64,000 bases of DNA from Roseivirga sp. BDSF3-8 (GCF_041449215.1 NZ_JBGNFV010000001.1:3427001-3491000); one strand, 5' to 3'; numbered from the stretch's first letter, positions 34,595 through 43,932 are shown. Notes: generated from the sequence alone by a model not told the origin. Translations and numbers: made by a program.

Positions 34595-34823
34595 TAGAAG
34601 GGGCTGTCTCAAAAGCAGCAAGGTCTCTTTAGGTGCCAATTAATATGTCGTGAATTACTTAAAACATTCTGCATAGCGAAGTATAACTTCGCAGAAATGG
34701 CAACAGTGGGGTGCAACCCCGCGGTAGTTTTCCAAATGCAAAATTATAATTTGAATAAAAAGAAAGAGGCGGTCTTTTAAGACAGCCTCTTTTGTATTTC
34801 CTGATTTGAAATAGCCCCTTCTA
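34595..34823. mobile_element. Small inverted-repeat element (MITE-like) with TA flanks
   Basis: GAAGGGGCT at 34597-34605 is the inverse of AGCCCCTTC at 34813-34821. Counting on inward the match stays good (GTCTCAAA against ATTTCAAA), giving imperfect repeats of about 18 bases. Both ends are flanked by TA. The interior of about 225 bases has no ORF. It holds a GCGAAGT/ACTTCGC hairpin, a GGGGT/ACCCC hairpin and a strong AAAGAGGC/GCCTCTTT hairpin. This fits a non-autonomous element of the Tc1/IS630 sort or the remnant of an insertion sequence, but no transposase is present here. Confidence 0.55.
34763..34796 (+). terminator. Hairpin with T-run inside the inverted-repeat element
   Basis: AAAGAGGC (34763-34770) pairs with GCCTCTTT (34785-34792), with an inner GTCTT/AAGAC stem and one mismatch, then T-rich sequence. 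It could stop transcription toward the MFS gene. GAGGCTGTCTTAAAAG on the minus strand resembles the left end of the element. Confidence 0.6.
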
Positions 34824-34864
34824 ATCAGTATGTTTAGCCTGGCTTAGGTCAAACGGCCGGATAT

Positions 34865-36199
34865 ATGAAGTTAAATGACAAAAGAACGGTAAATGCCTGG
34901 TGTATGTATGACTGGGCAAATTCCGTTTATAGCCTGGTAATTACGAGCACCATTTTCCCGGTGTATTACAACGAAGTAACCAGGGCAGCCTTCGATGGCG
35001 ATCGCATACGGTTTTTTGGGATCGAAGTTGAGAATACGGTTCTCTATTCCTATAGCATCTCTTTTTCCTTTCTGCTCATTGCCTGTTTGTCCCCCTTGCT
35101 GTCAGGCATAGCTGACTACAGCGGCCGTAAAAAGGCCTTCATGAAGTTTTTTACCATTCTTGGTTCTCTTTCCTGTATTTCTCTCTTTTTCTTCGAGGGC
35201 AAAAATGTAGAGTTTGGAATTATTGCTTCCGTGCTGGCGAGTGTGGGTTACGGCGGTGCGCTGGTTTTCTATAATGCATTCCTTCCTGAAATTGTATCAC
35301 CTAACCGGTATGACCTGGTAAGTGCACGAGGGTTTAGCTACGGTTATGTAGGTAGCGTTATTCTCATGATTGTGAATATCGTGATGCTTACCTGGCCCGG
35401 AGCTTTTGGTCTCGAACCAGGCAGCATGCCTGCGAAGGTATCCTTTCTTATGGTAGGTATCTGGTGGATAGGTTTTGCACAGATTCCATTTAGCAGGCTA
35501 CCGGAAAATGTTTACAAGAGGCGGCCAGATAAGCATGTGATAAAGAAAGGGTATCAGGAGCTTAGAATGGTCTGGAAAAGCCTTTCTTCCCTGCCCAGGC
35601 TAAAAAAATACCTGATTGCCTTTTTCTTTTACTCTGCCGGGGTGCAAACAACCATGTACCTGGCTGCCACTTTTGGGGAGAAGGAACTCGAACTACCAAG
35701 CACGTCACTTATTCTCACCATTCTTATAATTCAGATCGTAGCAATAGCAGGATCTTACTTTTTTGCCTTCATTAGTAAGGTCAGGGGCAATCGCTTCAGC
35801 CTTCTCACCATGGTGGGTATATGGATCGGAATATGTCTCAGCGCCTATTATATCACAAATGAGGTGCAGTTCTATCTTCTCGCTTTTGTGGTGGGGCTTG
35901 TCATGGGAGGTATTCAGTCACTGAGCCGGGCCACTTACGCCAAATTAATTCCCTACAAATCTATAGATCATACCAGCTACTTTAGTTTCTACGATGTAAC
36001 CGAGAAAATGAGTACAGTACTGGGGACCTTTGCCTATGCTCTGGTTGAGCAACTTACCCAGAGTATGCGTCTTAGTTCACTTGCCTTAGGTCTGTTCTTT
36101 GTTGTGGGTTTTGGGGTGCTGCTTATGGTTAAAATCCCCAGGGAACGTAATCGTGTGACGTTAAATGCCGAAGAAGAGATCGCCGTAGAGGATTATTAA
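34865..36199 (+). CDS. MFS transporter, UMF1 (Atg22-like) family
   Basis: The 444-residue product has about eleven to twelve membrane helices. The N-terminal signature NAWCMYDWANSVYSLVITSTIFPVYY is typical of the UMF1 family, and the conserved IADYSGRKKAFMKFF loop and GGIQSLSRATYAKLIPY follow. UMF1 proteins are presumed small-molecule exporters, and the substrate is unknown. Its last 39 bases overlap the convergent SLC13 gene. Confidence 0.94.
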   Translation: MKLNDKRTVNAWCMYDWANSVYSLVITSTIFPVYYNEVTRAAFDGDRIRFFGIEVENTVLYSYSISFSFLLIACLSPLLSGIADYSGRKKAFMKFFTILGSLSCISLFFFEGKNVEFGIIASVLASVGYGGALVFYNAFLPEIVSPNRYDLVSARGFSYGYVGSVILMIVNIVMLTWPGAFGLEPGSMPAKVSFLMVGIWWIGFAQIPFSRLPENVYKRRPDKHVIKKGYQELRMVWKSLSSLPRLKKYLIAFFFYSAGVQTTMYLAATFGEKELELPSTSLILTILIIQIVAIAGSYFFAFISKVRGNRFSLLTMVGIWIGICLSAYYITNEVQFYLLAFVVGLVMGGIQSLSRATYAKLIPYKSIDHTSYFSFYDVTEKMSTVLGTFAYALVEQLTQSMRLSSLALGLFFVVGFGVLLMVKIPRERNRVTLNAEEEIAVEDY

Positions 36200-37945
36200 T
36201 ACAGCCATAACGGTACACAGGTAAACTACAGTTACCGGGAAGCCCACCTTCAGAAAGTCTTTAAAATTATACCCACCTGGTCCATAGATGATGAGGTTTG
36301 TCTGATAGCCAATAGGGGTTAGAAAAGCTGCTGAGGCCGAGAAGGCCAGGGCCAGATATAGGGGCATACCTGGAATACCTAATTGCTGACTGAGGGAATA
36401 TGCTAGTGGAAAAATGATAGAAACGGCCCCTACATTAGTAATAAAGCTGGTGAGTATGGTAGTAAGGATCACCAGGCCGGTGACGACTCCGATAAGCCCC
36501 ATAGGCTGAAAGATCGAAAGAAAGTTTTCAGCCACCAAGTCACCTGCTCCCGTAACGAGGATAGCCTTACCCATGGCCAGGGAGAAAACCAGAATAGCGA
36601 TAAGGTTCATGTCTAGTTCTCTTTGAACATCCTGCAGTGAGATCATGCGAAAACTTGCCATGAGGAAGAAGATGATCATAAGAGACGTAAACAGGTTAAA
36701 GACCCCAGCCATTAGCAGTATAATGGCCAGAATTAACAAGCCAAGCATAATGTTTCGCTTTAAACTTCGTGGCTTTACTATCTCCCGTAATTTAGAGACT
36801 ACATAAATCTCTCTGAAATATTCAGTTCGATTGAAAAAGTCTGTACCCGCAAAGATCAACAAAAGGTCACCGGGGGATATTTTTATTTCACCGATCTTAC
36901 CTCTGAGCTTTTCACCGTTCCGGTGGATAGCAATGATTGCTGCATCAAAACGGTTTCGAAAGTCGCTGTCCTTCACCCGCTTTCCTATTAGGGGAGAATT
37001 AGGTGTGGTTACCGCTTCCACGACTTCTATTTTTTCCTGTCGGATAAAGGTTTGAGGCGGAAGCCTCAGACCGGAATTGTTATTGACCAGGTCTACAATG
37101 TCCTCCGTCTGACCGGCAAAAATCAATATGTCATTCGCCTCGATGACCTCAGAGGGTTCCACCGGATAGATAATGTCTTCTCCACGGACAATTTCTACCA
37201 GAAAGACCCCTTTAAGATTCCTTAGTCCGGCTTCAATCACAGTCTTGCCAATCATGGCAGATGAATCGGATAGCATCGTTTCCACCAGATACTCCCTGAC
37301 ATTTTCTTTGAATTCATCGATCACATCCGAGCGGTCAGGCAAGAGCCTGTTACCCGCCAGGGTCAGGAACAGTATTCCTGTTATTGTGACTGCTGCACCG
37401 ATAAAAGACAAGTGAAGGAGGTTTATATGACCTCCAATCTCTTCTTCTATAAACCCATCCAGCACCAGGGTAGTGGAGGTGCCTATCAGGGTGATCATGC
37501 CACCGAATATGGTGGCAAAGCTTAGTGGAATCAGCAGTTTGCTTGGTGCAATATTATTCTTTTTACCCCACCCGAATACATAAGGAGTCATGAGAGCCAC
37601 TACAGGTGTGTTATTCACCACAGATGACAAGGCAGCCACCTTGAGCATCATTCTTAACAGAAATCCGCGGTAGGATGATACTCCATGATATATCGAGTTG
37701 AAAATGCTTTCGATATTAAAGCTTTTCCGAAGACCCGCAGTGATAAGTATCAGTAGTAAAATACTGGCAATGCTCTCATTACTAAAGCCAGACAGGACAA
37801 TGTCTGGCGTCAAAATGCCTGTCACCATAAAAACCATCACAGCCGAAAAAAGCACCACTCCAGGGCGAAATTTATCGGTGTACATTACAACAAAGGTGGC
37901 CACTACGACCACCAATGCAAAATAAGGCTGAAATGCTTCAGGCAT
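36161..37945 (-). CDS. SLC13-type permease with two TrkA-C (RCK_C) domains
   Basis: The 594-residue product has an N-terminal transporter half with GLRKSFNIESIFNSIYHGV and NNTPVVALMTPYVFGWGKK (the SNT-like substrate motif). Two RCK_C regulatory domains follow at about residues 215-295 and 300-375 (IGKTVIEAGLRNLKGVFLVEI and IGKRVKDSDFRNRFDAAII). The second membrane half has NLIAILVFSLAMGKAI and FITNVGAVSIIFPLAYSLSQ. Such proteins move dicarboxylates, sulfate or similar anions with Na+ or H+. The substrate cannot be assigned. Confidence 0.94.
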   Translation of the reverse strand: MPEAFQPYFALVVVVATFVVMYTDKFRPGVVLFSAVMVFMVTGILTPDIVLSGFSNESIASILLLILITAGLRKSFNIESIFNSIYHGVSSYRGFLLRMMLKVAALSSVVNNTPVVALMTPYVFGWGKKNNIAPSKLLIPLSFATIFGGMITLIGTSTTLVLDGFIEEEIGGHINLLHLSFIGAAVTITGILFLTLAGNRLLPDRSDVIDEFKENVREYLVETMLSDSSAMIGKTVIEAGLRNLKGVFLVEIVRGEDIIYPVEPSEVIEANDILIFAGQTEDIVDLVNNNSGLRLPPQTFIRQEKIEVVEAVTTPNSPLIGKRVKDSDFRNRFDAAIIAIHRNGEKLRGKIGEIKISPGDLLLIFAGTDFFNRTEYFREIYVVSKLREIVKPRSLKRNIMLGLLILAIILLMAGVFNLFTSLMIIFFLMASFRMISLQDVQRELDMNLIAILVFSLAMGKAILVTGAGDLVAENFLSIFQPMGLIGVVTGLVILTTILTSFITNVGAVSIIFPLAYSLSQQLGIPGMPLYLALAFSASAAFLTPIGYQTNLIIYGPGGYNFKDFLKVGFPVTVVYLCTVMAVLIILYGDLFFGI

Positions 37946-37953
37946 TTAAAAAA

Positions 37954-39612
37954 TTACTTTTTGTAAACCTCGCGGCCATCCACGTAGGTGGCAGTTACTT
38001 TAATGTCACGCAGAGATGATTCAGGAGCTTCCATCAGGTCCTCCTCTAAAATCACAAAATCGGCAACCTTTCCATTTTCGATTGAGCCCTTTTGCTCATC
38101 TTCAAAATTGGCGTAAGCTGCCCAGATAGTCATGCCCCTGAGCGCTTCCTCGCGTGACAGGGAGTTTTTCATCTGAAAGCCTCCATCGGGGTGTCCGTCT
38201 GCTGCTTTTCTGGCCACTGCCGCATGAAAACCGTAAAGCGGGTTAATCTGTTCTACCGGAAAGTCGCTACCTAGAGGAATATGTCCGTTCTGGGCCAGTA
38301 AATCTTTGTAAGCATATGCATGGGCTATACGCTCCTCTCCAAGTCGCTCATCTGCCCAATCCATATCCGAAGTGGCGTGTGTAGGTTGTACTGATGGTAT
38401 AATACTGTACTGGCCAAAAGAAGCAATATCGGCAGGGTTCACCACCTGGGCGTGTTCCACTCGCCAGCGGCGATCGTTTTTGCCTCCCAGATTTTCCGCA
38501 TATATGTTAAGAACCACCCTGTTTGCTGAATCACCTATCGCGTGTGTATTCATCTGGAAGCCTCCTGCATGAATTCTCGCAGCCAGCTCCTCCATTTGTT
38601 CTTTGGTAGTAACCATGAGGCCGTAATTTTCCGGGTCGTCTGCATATGCTTTAAGCAAGCATGCGCCACGGGAACCCAGTGCTCCGTCAGCATACACCTT
38701 AAAGCCGGTTACCGTTAGCCTCTCTGTTTTATAAGGACCACTATTCAGGAAATGGCTTAGGTTTTCCTCATTTGGGTTAGCCATGGCGTACATCCTGATT
38801 TGGAGGTCGTTTGATTTCTGCAATGAGTCTACAAGGTCAATCTGGCCTTTTGCCAGGCCGGCATCACATATGCTTGTAAGGCCTACCTCAAAGCAGTTTT
38901 TTTGAGCAAGCTTTAGCCCTTTAGTAGCTATTTCCCGGGTAGGGGTAGGGATTACATTCTGTACCAGGTCTACTCCGTTATCTATCAATACCCCACTCGG
39001 TATCCCTTCACCGGTAAGCAATATCTTACCGCCTTCCACCGGGGTAGAGGCCTCCACCTGAGCAAGGGTCAGCGCTTTCTCATTTACCAAAGCCGCATGC
39101 CCATCAATCCGGGTTAAGAAAACCGGTACATCGGGGTAGGCCCTGTTCAGCTCGCTGTTTTCAGGAAAGCTTTTGTCTTCCCACAGGTTTTGATCCCAGC
39201 CACGGCCTACAATCCATTCCTGATTGGGGTATTTCTCACGGTGGGCTGCTATACGATCCATTATTTCTTCTAAGGACCTGCTGCCTACCAGGTTTACATC
39301 CTGAAGAAAAAGGCCATATCCGAAAAAGTGGCTGTGCGCGTCATGAAAACCAGGGTAAACAGGCTTGCCTCCGGCGTCCAGGGTTTGTTTGGCAGCGTAG
39401 GCTCCTTTTATCTCCTCGTCACTGCCAATTTTTACAAATTTGCCGTCCTTTACTGCAAAGGCCTGAGCCACAGTAAAACTGCTATCTACAGTATAAACAC
39501 GTGCGTTATGTACAATCAGATCAGCCTGTTCACCTGATGCAGTTTCTGAGGTATTCTGGGTGCAGCTTCCCAGTATCAGCAGGCCGATAGCCAGCAGTAA
39601 GGTTTTTTTCAT
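37954..39612 (-). CDS. Amidohydrolase family 3 (YtcJ-like) lipoprotein
   Basis: The 552-residue product has a lipoprotein signal with lipobox LGSC near residue 16. The amidohydrolase core has metal ligands in FHDAHSHFFGYG, HAIGDSANRVVL, VEHAQVVNPADI and PLGSDFPVEQINP. The C-terminal small beta domain ends in ENGKVADFVILEEDLM. These enzymes hydrolyse N-substituted amides or cyclic ureas, and the substrate is unknown. It may be co-transcribed with the SLC13 gene 8 bases downstream. Confidence 0.93.
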   Translation of the reverse strand: MKKTLLLAIGLLILGSCTQNTSETASGEQADLIVHNARVYTVDSSFTVAQAFAVKDGKFVKIGSDEEIKGAYAAKQTLDAGGKPVYPGFHDAHSHFFGYGLFLQDVNLVGSRSLEEIMDRIAAHREKYPNQEWIVGRGWDQNLWEDKSFPENSELNRAYPDVPVFLTRIDGHAALVNEKALTLAQVEASTPVEGGKILLTGEGIPSGVLIDNGVDLVQNVIPTPTREIATKGLKLAQKNCFEVGLTSICDAGLAKGQIDLVDSLQKSNDLQIRMYAMANPNEENLSHFLNSGPYKTERLTVTGFKVYADGALGSRGACLLKAYADDPENYGLMVTTKEQMEELAARIHAGGFQMNTHAIGDSANRVVLNIYAENLGGKNDRRWRVEHAQVVNPADIASFGQYSIIPSVQPTHATSDMDWADERLGEERIAHAYAYKDLLAQNGHIPLGSDFPVEQINPLYGFHAAVARKAADGHPDGGFQMKNSLSREEALRGMTIWAAYANFEDEQKGSIENGKVADFVILEEDLMEAPESSLRDIKVTATYVDGREVYKK

Positions 39613-39631
39613 AACTATATGGTGGTTGAGA

Positions 39632-40405
39632 TTATTCGAAACGGAGATGCTTTACGCTTTCACCTGAGTCTCTCAGGTCCTGAAGGGCATCAATGCCAAT
39701 GGCCAAGTGATTCTCGACGAATTTTGACGTCACTTTAGCGTCGCTCTGCTCAGTTTTTACACCCTCAGGAATCATTGGATTATCTGAAACCAACAGCAAG
39801 GCCCCATGGGGTATTTCGTTCATAAATCCTACCGTAAATATTGTGGCAGTTTCCATATCGATGCCCATAGCCCGGATTTTTCTGAGATATTTTTTGAAGG
39901 CCTTATCGTGCTCCCATACCCGGCGATTGGTAGTATATACTGTGCCTGTCCAGTAGTCTGACTCATGATTAACGATAGAGGAACTGACAGCACGCTGTAA
40001 CCTGAATGAAGGAAGGGCAGGTATCTCAGGAGGCATGTAATCATTACTGGTACCGTCACCGCGTATAGCAGCAATAGGTAAAATGAGGTCTCCGAGCTGG
40101 GTTTTCTTTTTTAAACCTCCGCATTTGCCTAAAAACAGGGCCGCCTTAGGGGCTACTGCAGATAATAAGTCCATAACGGTGGCAGCCATGGCGCTACCCA
40201 TGCCGAAGTTTATGATAGTAATATTTTCGGCGGTAGCCGTTTGCATCGGTTTTTCCTTGCCACGAACCTCAACACCAAATCGCTCAGCAAACATTTGCAC
40301 ATAATTCTGGAAGTTTGTGAGCAAAATATATTCACCGAATTCCTCCAATGGGGTGCCTGTATACCGTGGTAGCCAGTTATCTACGATCTCCTTTTTTGTT
40401 TTCAT
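39632..40405 (-). CDS. amn: AMP nucleosidase
   Basis: It hydrolyses AMP to adenine and ribose 5-phosphate. The 257-residue product is the short Bacteroidota form. It shows the nucleoside-phosphorylase fold with ITIINFGMGSAMAATVMDLL, ALFLGKCGGLKKKTQLGDLI, GTSNDYMPPEIPAL and the purine-site MGIDMETATIFTVGF. DNPMIPEGVKTEQSD closes the family pattern. It differs from phosphorylases by the GDGTSNDY loop, which supports the nucleosidase name over purine phosphorylase. Confidence 0.9.
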   Translation of the reverse strand: MKTKKEIVDNWLPRYTGTPLEEFGEYILLTNFQNYVQMFAERFGVEVRGKEKPMQTATAENITIINFGMGSAMAATVMDLLSAVAPKAALFLGKCGGLKKKTQLGDLILPIAAIRGDGTSNDYMPPEIPALPSFRLQRAVSSSIVNHESDYWTGTVYTTNRRVWEHDKAFKKYLRKIRAMGIDMETATIFTVGFMNEIPHGALLLVSDNPMIPEGVKTEQSDAKVTSKFVENHLAIGIDALQDLRDSGESVKHLRFE

Positions 40406-40430
40406 GCAATGAGTTTATCTAATTTACGAC

Positions 40431-40886
40431 ATGGTGAAGCTTAATCTACCTCCTTACGCATGCCGTGTCGAAAGGCAGGCAGGAAAATTAGTAATTTTTG
40501 ACCCTATACGAAAAAAATATTTGGTTCTCACTCCAGAAGAGTGGGTCAGGCAACATTTTATCGCCTATCTGACCAATTATTTAAACTATCCCCAGGGTTT
40601 GATACGAGCAGAGGCTGGCATAAAGTATAATCAAATGCAGAGACGGTCCGATATAGTGGTCTATGATCGCAGCGTTTCACCGCTAATGCTTGTAGAATGC
40701 AAGGCTCCCGAAGTAAAAGTGTCCCGAAAGACCTTCGAGCAGGCAGCCGCTTATAATAAGGTGCTGGGGGCGCCCTATTTGATAGTTACTAATGGACTGT
40801 CTCATTTTTGCTGTGAGATTGACCACGATAAAGGCACGTACGATTTTATCGACGCGATACCGGAATACAGTGAACCGGTGACATAA
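40431..40886 (+). CDS. HsdR N-terminal-like nuclease-domain protein
   Basis: The 151-residue product matches the small family named after the type I restriction R-subunit N-terminus (KKYLVLTPEEWVRQHFIAYL). A PD-(D/E)XK active-site pattern is present (IVVYDRSVSPLMLVECKAP: Asp, then Glu-x-Lys). It lacks helicase, specificity and methylase partners. This solitary form is common in Bacteroidota and is not a restriction system by itself. It reads divergently from AMP nucleosidase with 25 bases between starts. Confidence 0.88.
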   Translation: MVKLNLPPYACRVERQAGKLVIFDPIRKKYLVLTPEEWVRQHFIAYLTNYLNYPQGLIRAEAGIKYNQMQRRSDIVVYDRSVSPLMLVECKAPEVKVSRKTFEQAAAYNKVLGAPYLIVTNGLSHFCCEIDHDKGTYDFIDAIPEYSEPVT

Positions 40887-40890
40887 TAAT

Positions 40891-40919
40891 AAAAAAAGCG
40901 GGCCCGGCCCGCTTTTTTT
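40891..40919. terminator. Bidirectional terminator between HsdR-N-like gene and ald
   Basis: An AAAAAAAGCGGGCC arm and its exact inverse flank a single C, so the closing loop opens to a few bases. A-run and T-run on both sides make it active in both directions. Confidence 0.9.
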
Positions 40920-40929
40920 TAAAGGAACA

Positions 40930-42048
40930 TTAATCCCCGATGTATTTTTCTACCGGGACGAATTTTCTGCCGAATGCATCAGCAACACCTTCATAAACAA
41001 TATCACCATTAATGACATTGAGGCCTTTTTTAATCTCATCATTGCGGCGTGCCGCTTCTGCCCAGCCCCTATTAGCCAATTGTAAAGCATAGGGAAAGGT
41101 AGCATTGGTGAGCGCTAGAGTAGAGGTGTAAGGTACCGCGCCAGGCATATTAGCTACACAATAGTGTACTATCTCGTCGATTATATAAGTAGGGTTAGCA
41201 TGCGTGGTAGGTTCGCAGGTTTCTATACAACCTCCTTGATCCACAGCAACGTCTACTAGTACCGTGCCGGGGCGCATAAGAGGTAGCATGTCACGGGTCA
41301 CCAGATGAGGCGCTTTTGCACCAGGGATTAGTACGGCCCCCACCACAAGGTCTATTGAAGGTAGTATGTCACGAATGTTGTATTCGTTAGACATATAGGT
41401 ATTCACATTAGCAGGCATAATATCTGCCAGATAGCGCAGACGCTGCAGGTTCACATCCATGATGGTGACATCTGCCCCAAGGCCTGCCGCCATCTTAGCT
41501 GCCTGTGTACCTACTACTCCACCGCCAAGTATAAGCACTTTAGCAGGGCGTACACCCGGAACTCCTCCAAGTAGGATTCCACGGCCACGCAGAGGTTTTT
41601 CTAAATATTTGGCTCCCTGCTGGATAGACATGCGGCCAGCCACTTCAGACATTGGGATAAGTAGGGGAAGACTCCGGTCAGCCTTTTCGACGGTTTCGTA
41701 GGCCAGGCATACAGCGCCACTTTTTACCATAGCATTGGTAAGTGGTTCTGAAGAGGCAAAGTGGAAGTAAGTGAATACCAGTTGGTCTTTTTTTACAAGA
41801 CTATACTCCTCTTCGATAGGCTCTTTCACTTTCATGATCATCTCGGCGGTATCATAAACTGCCTCTATCGTAGGAAGGAGCTGGCCACCAGCGGCCGTGT
41901 ACTCATCGTCCATAAAACCACTGCCTTCTCCGGCAGTCTGCTGAAGATAAACCGTATGGCCGGCTTTAACGAGTTCTGCGCATCCGGCAGGAGTCAGTGC
42001 GACCCTGTTCTCGTTATTCTTAATTTCTTTAGGTACCCCAATAATCAT
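40930..42048 (-). CDS. ald: Alanine dehydrogenase
   Basis: It interconverts L-alanine and pyruvate plus ammonia with NAD. The 372-residue product has the N-terminal signature MIIGVPKEIKNNENRVALTP, KVKEPIEEEYSLVKKDQLVFTYFHFASS with the catalytic His, the NAD-binding LILGGGVVGTQAAKMAAGLGA and DVAVDQGGCIETCEPTTH. Its length and motifs distinguish it from the alpha subunit of transhydrogenase. A -7 element lies 30 bases upstream. Confidence 0.97.
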   Translation of the reverse strand: MIIGVPKEIKNNENRVALTPAGCAELVKAGHTVYLQQTAGEGSGFMDDEYTAAGGQLLPTIEAVYDTAEMIMKVKEPIEEEYSLVKKDQLVFTYFHFASSEPLTNAMVKSGAVCLAYETVEKADRSLPLLIPMSEVAGRMSIQQGAKYLEKPLRGRGILLGGVPGVRPAKVLILGGGVVGTQAAKMAAGLGADVTIMDVNLQRLRYLADIMPANVNTYMSNEYNIRDILPSIDLVVGAVLIPGAKAPHLVTRDMLPLMRPGTVLVDVAVDQGGCIETCEPTTHANPTYIIDEIVHYCVANMPGAVPYTSTLALTNATFPYALQLANRGWAEAARRNDEIKKGLNVINGDIVYEGVADAFGRKFVPVEKYIGD

Positions 42049-42077
42049 CTTTAAAATTCAATTTTTGAGCCTGGCCG

Positions 42078-42085
42078 CAAATATA
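42078..42085 (-). promoter_or_regulatory. -7 promoter element (TATATTTG) for ald
   Basis: Read on the minus strand the bases are TATATTTG, ending 29 bases before the ald ATG. Confidence 0.55.
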
Positions 42086-42178
42086 GGCAATGACATGGTA
42101 ATAAATAAACATTGTGTAATAAGCTTCTGCTCCTTAATCAGGCCAAGCTAACGTTTGTTTAAAGAGGTAAGCAAATAG

Positions 42179-43072
42179 GTGGAAAATATTTCTTTTTCAG
42201 TCAGATTGTATTATTTTAATAAAGCAGAACCACTAGTAAATGATTACAATATGCAGGAAGCACAGTTCACGGAAGGCTTCGATTACGCTGAGCGAAACCT
42301 CCTAAGCGATGACTCTCACCTTTGGCTAGATAAAAAGTTGATACAGCAGTATCTATCCCTTGATGGTCTGCGGGTGTTAGATTTTGGTTGTGGTATGGGG
42401 GGGATGACCATATGGATTGCCCAGCAGTTTGACTGCCATATTGAAGGCTATGACATCGATAAGAACCACATAGAGATTGCTACTGCGCTTCAGGCAAAAC
42501 ATGGTCCGCATGATAAAAGACTGTCCTTTCACCTGCAGAATATTCTTGAGGAGCCTCCGGAGGGTAAATTTGATGTTATCTTTATGAATGATGTGGCTGA
42601 ACATATTGCCTTTCCGGTGCTAATGGCTATTCTGGAAAAACTCAAGGGATGTCTTGCTGATGATGGTATACTGTTCGTGAGTTTCCCGCCGTGGGAAAGT
42701 CCCTGGGCTGCTCATCTTTCTCCCTGGGTAAAAATACCATGGAGTCAATACCTGCCTAAAAAATACCTGATGAAGTTAATAGAAAAGCATAACAGGACAC
42801 TGGTGGGCAGACATGACCTTAAAAATGAATATCTTGAACTCAATCACCTTACCTATAATAAGCTTCTTGCCTTGACTTCAAGGGCCGGCTTTAAGGAGCA
42901 ATTGCGTCATAGCCACTGTAAGCTAAACAAGCTCCCGGGACTCAGTGGGGTGAACTTTAGTGTGGGGCCTTTTAAGTATCTGGTAACGAAGGAGCTGGTT
43001 ATTTTTACGAAGCAAAATAGTACAGCCGCTGCGGAGATGGTTAAAAATAAACGCCTGGCAGCGGCCGGTTAA
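42179..43072 (+). CDS. Class I SAM-dependent methyltransferase
   Basis: The 297-residue product carries motif I VLDFGCGMGGMTIWIAQQF, motif II IEGYDIDKNHIEIATAL and FDVIFMNDVAEHIAFP as motif IV. The start used is GTG at 42179; an ATG at 42251 is possible. The C-terminal half (SFPPWESPWAAHLSPWVKIPW, then YLPKKYLMKLIEKH) resembles methyltransferases linked to glycan or polyketide pathways, but no such genes are adjacent. The acceptor is unknown. Confidence 0.88.
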   Translation: MENISFSVRLYYFNKAEPLVNDYNMQEAQFTEGFDYAERNLLSDDSHLWLDKKLIQQYLSLDGLRVLDFGCGMGGMTIWIAQQFDCHIEGYDIDKNHIEIATALQAKHGPHDKRLSFHLQNILEEPPEGKFDVIFMNDVAEHIAFPVLMAILEKLKGCLADDGILFVSFPPWESPWAAHLSPWVKIPWSQYLPKKYLMKLIEKHNRTLVGRHDLKNEYLELNHLTYNKLLALTSRAGFKEQLRHSHCKLNKLPGLSGVNFSVGPFKYLVTKELVIFTKQNSTAAAEMVKNKRLAAAG

Positions 43073-43106
43073 TTTGCCGATTATTAAGAGGCTTTCAGTC
43101 AGCTTT

Positions 43107-43907
43107 TCAGAATTCGAAGGGGTTGTTACTGCCCTCTTTCAGCATGTTGTTATTCATGAGGCTTTTCACGACCTCACCCTTTAGCCTGAAAGTAGCTTCC
43201 GGCTGGCGAAGGTCATTAGAATATACCCTTACTTCATTATCAATGTTACCAACCGCTGGCGGCTGAAGCCTCAGTTCTACCTTTTTGCTTTCACCAGGAG
43301 CGATGATCATATCATCACCGGGGCGAAAGGCCACACAACGGCAATCACTGTATACACTGGAGATCACAAGCTTGCTTTTGCCTTTGTTTTCTATGGTTAC
43401 ACGCAGGGGCACCGCCTGGCTCACTTCCAGCTTTCCTGCTGAAATGACTTTTTCAGGTAGCGAGATTACCGGAGATGCAGCAAGTTCTTCAGTTGAGTAC
43501 AGCTTAGTAGGGTCGGTTTCTTTAACGGCCTCACCTTTTATGTACAGCACTGAAGAGGGGGTGGCTGCATTAGTGTTAACCGAAATGCTCTTATGGAATA
43601 CACCGGGTCTGTTTTTGCTATTGTAGCTGGCGGTAATGACTCCCTCTTTACCTGGCAGTATAGGTTCTTTGGTGTAAAAAGGAGTAGTACATCCGCAACT
43701 TGCGCGTACATTGCTGATAATCAATGGTTGATCCCCGGTGTTTACAAAGCGGAACTCATGCGTGGCAATAGATCCCTCCTGGATTTTGCCAAAATCATGG
43801 GTACTCTCCTCAAACGTAAGTTCGGCCTGAGCAAAGGCTGTTCCGGCTAAAAACAGAAAAAAAACTGAAGCGAAGATAATTTTATGTAAAAGGCTTTCGA
43901 ATTTCAT
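43107..43907 (-). CDS. DUF1573 domain-containing exported protein
   Basis: The 266-residue product has a signal peptide (hydrophobic residues 8-25, cleavage after FAQA). Two Ig-like DUF1573 modules follow. The first has ESTHDFGKIQEGSIATHEF and NVRASCGCTTPFYTKEPILPG, the second VYSDCRCVAFRPGDDMIIAPG. The paired Cys of each module (CGC, CRC) are kept. These domains are common in Bacteroidota exported proteins of unknown function. A minus-strand -7 element lies just upstream. Confidence 0.93.
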   Translation of the reverse strand: MKFESLLHKIIFASVFFLFLAGTAFAQAELTFEESTHDFGKIQEGSIATHEFRFVNTGDQPLIISNVRASCGCTTPFYTKEPILPGKEGVITASYNSKNRPGVFHKSISVNTNAATPSSVLYIKGEAVKETDPTKLYSTEELAASPVISLPEKVISAGKLEVSQAVPLRVTIENKGKSKLVISSVYSDCRCVAFRPGDDMIIAPGESKKVELRLQPPAVGNIDNEVRVYSNDLRQPEATFRLKGEVVKSLMNNNMLKEGSNNPFEF

Positions 43908-43932
43908 AGCTTTTTTGCAAAAGGTTCTAATG

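Noticed and set aside
34675-34710. AACTTCGC/GCGAAGT hairpin looking somewhat like a recombinase (loxP-type) site
   Set aside because: Arm sequence and spacer do not match, and no recombinase is encoded here; it is better seen as part of the inverted-repeat element.
40431-40886. HsdR-N-like protein as part of a restriction or defence system
   Set aside because: No helicase, specificity or methylase gene is near, and the solitary short form is common in this phylum.
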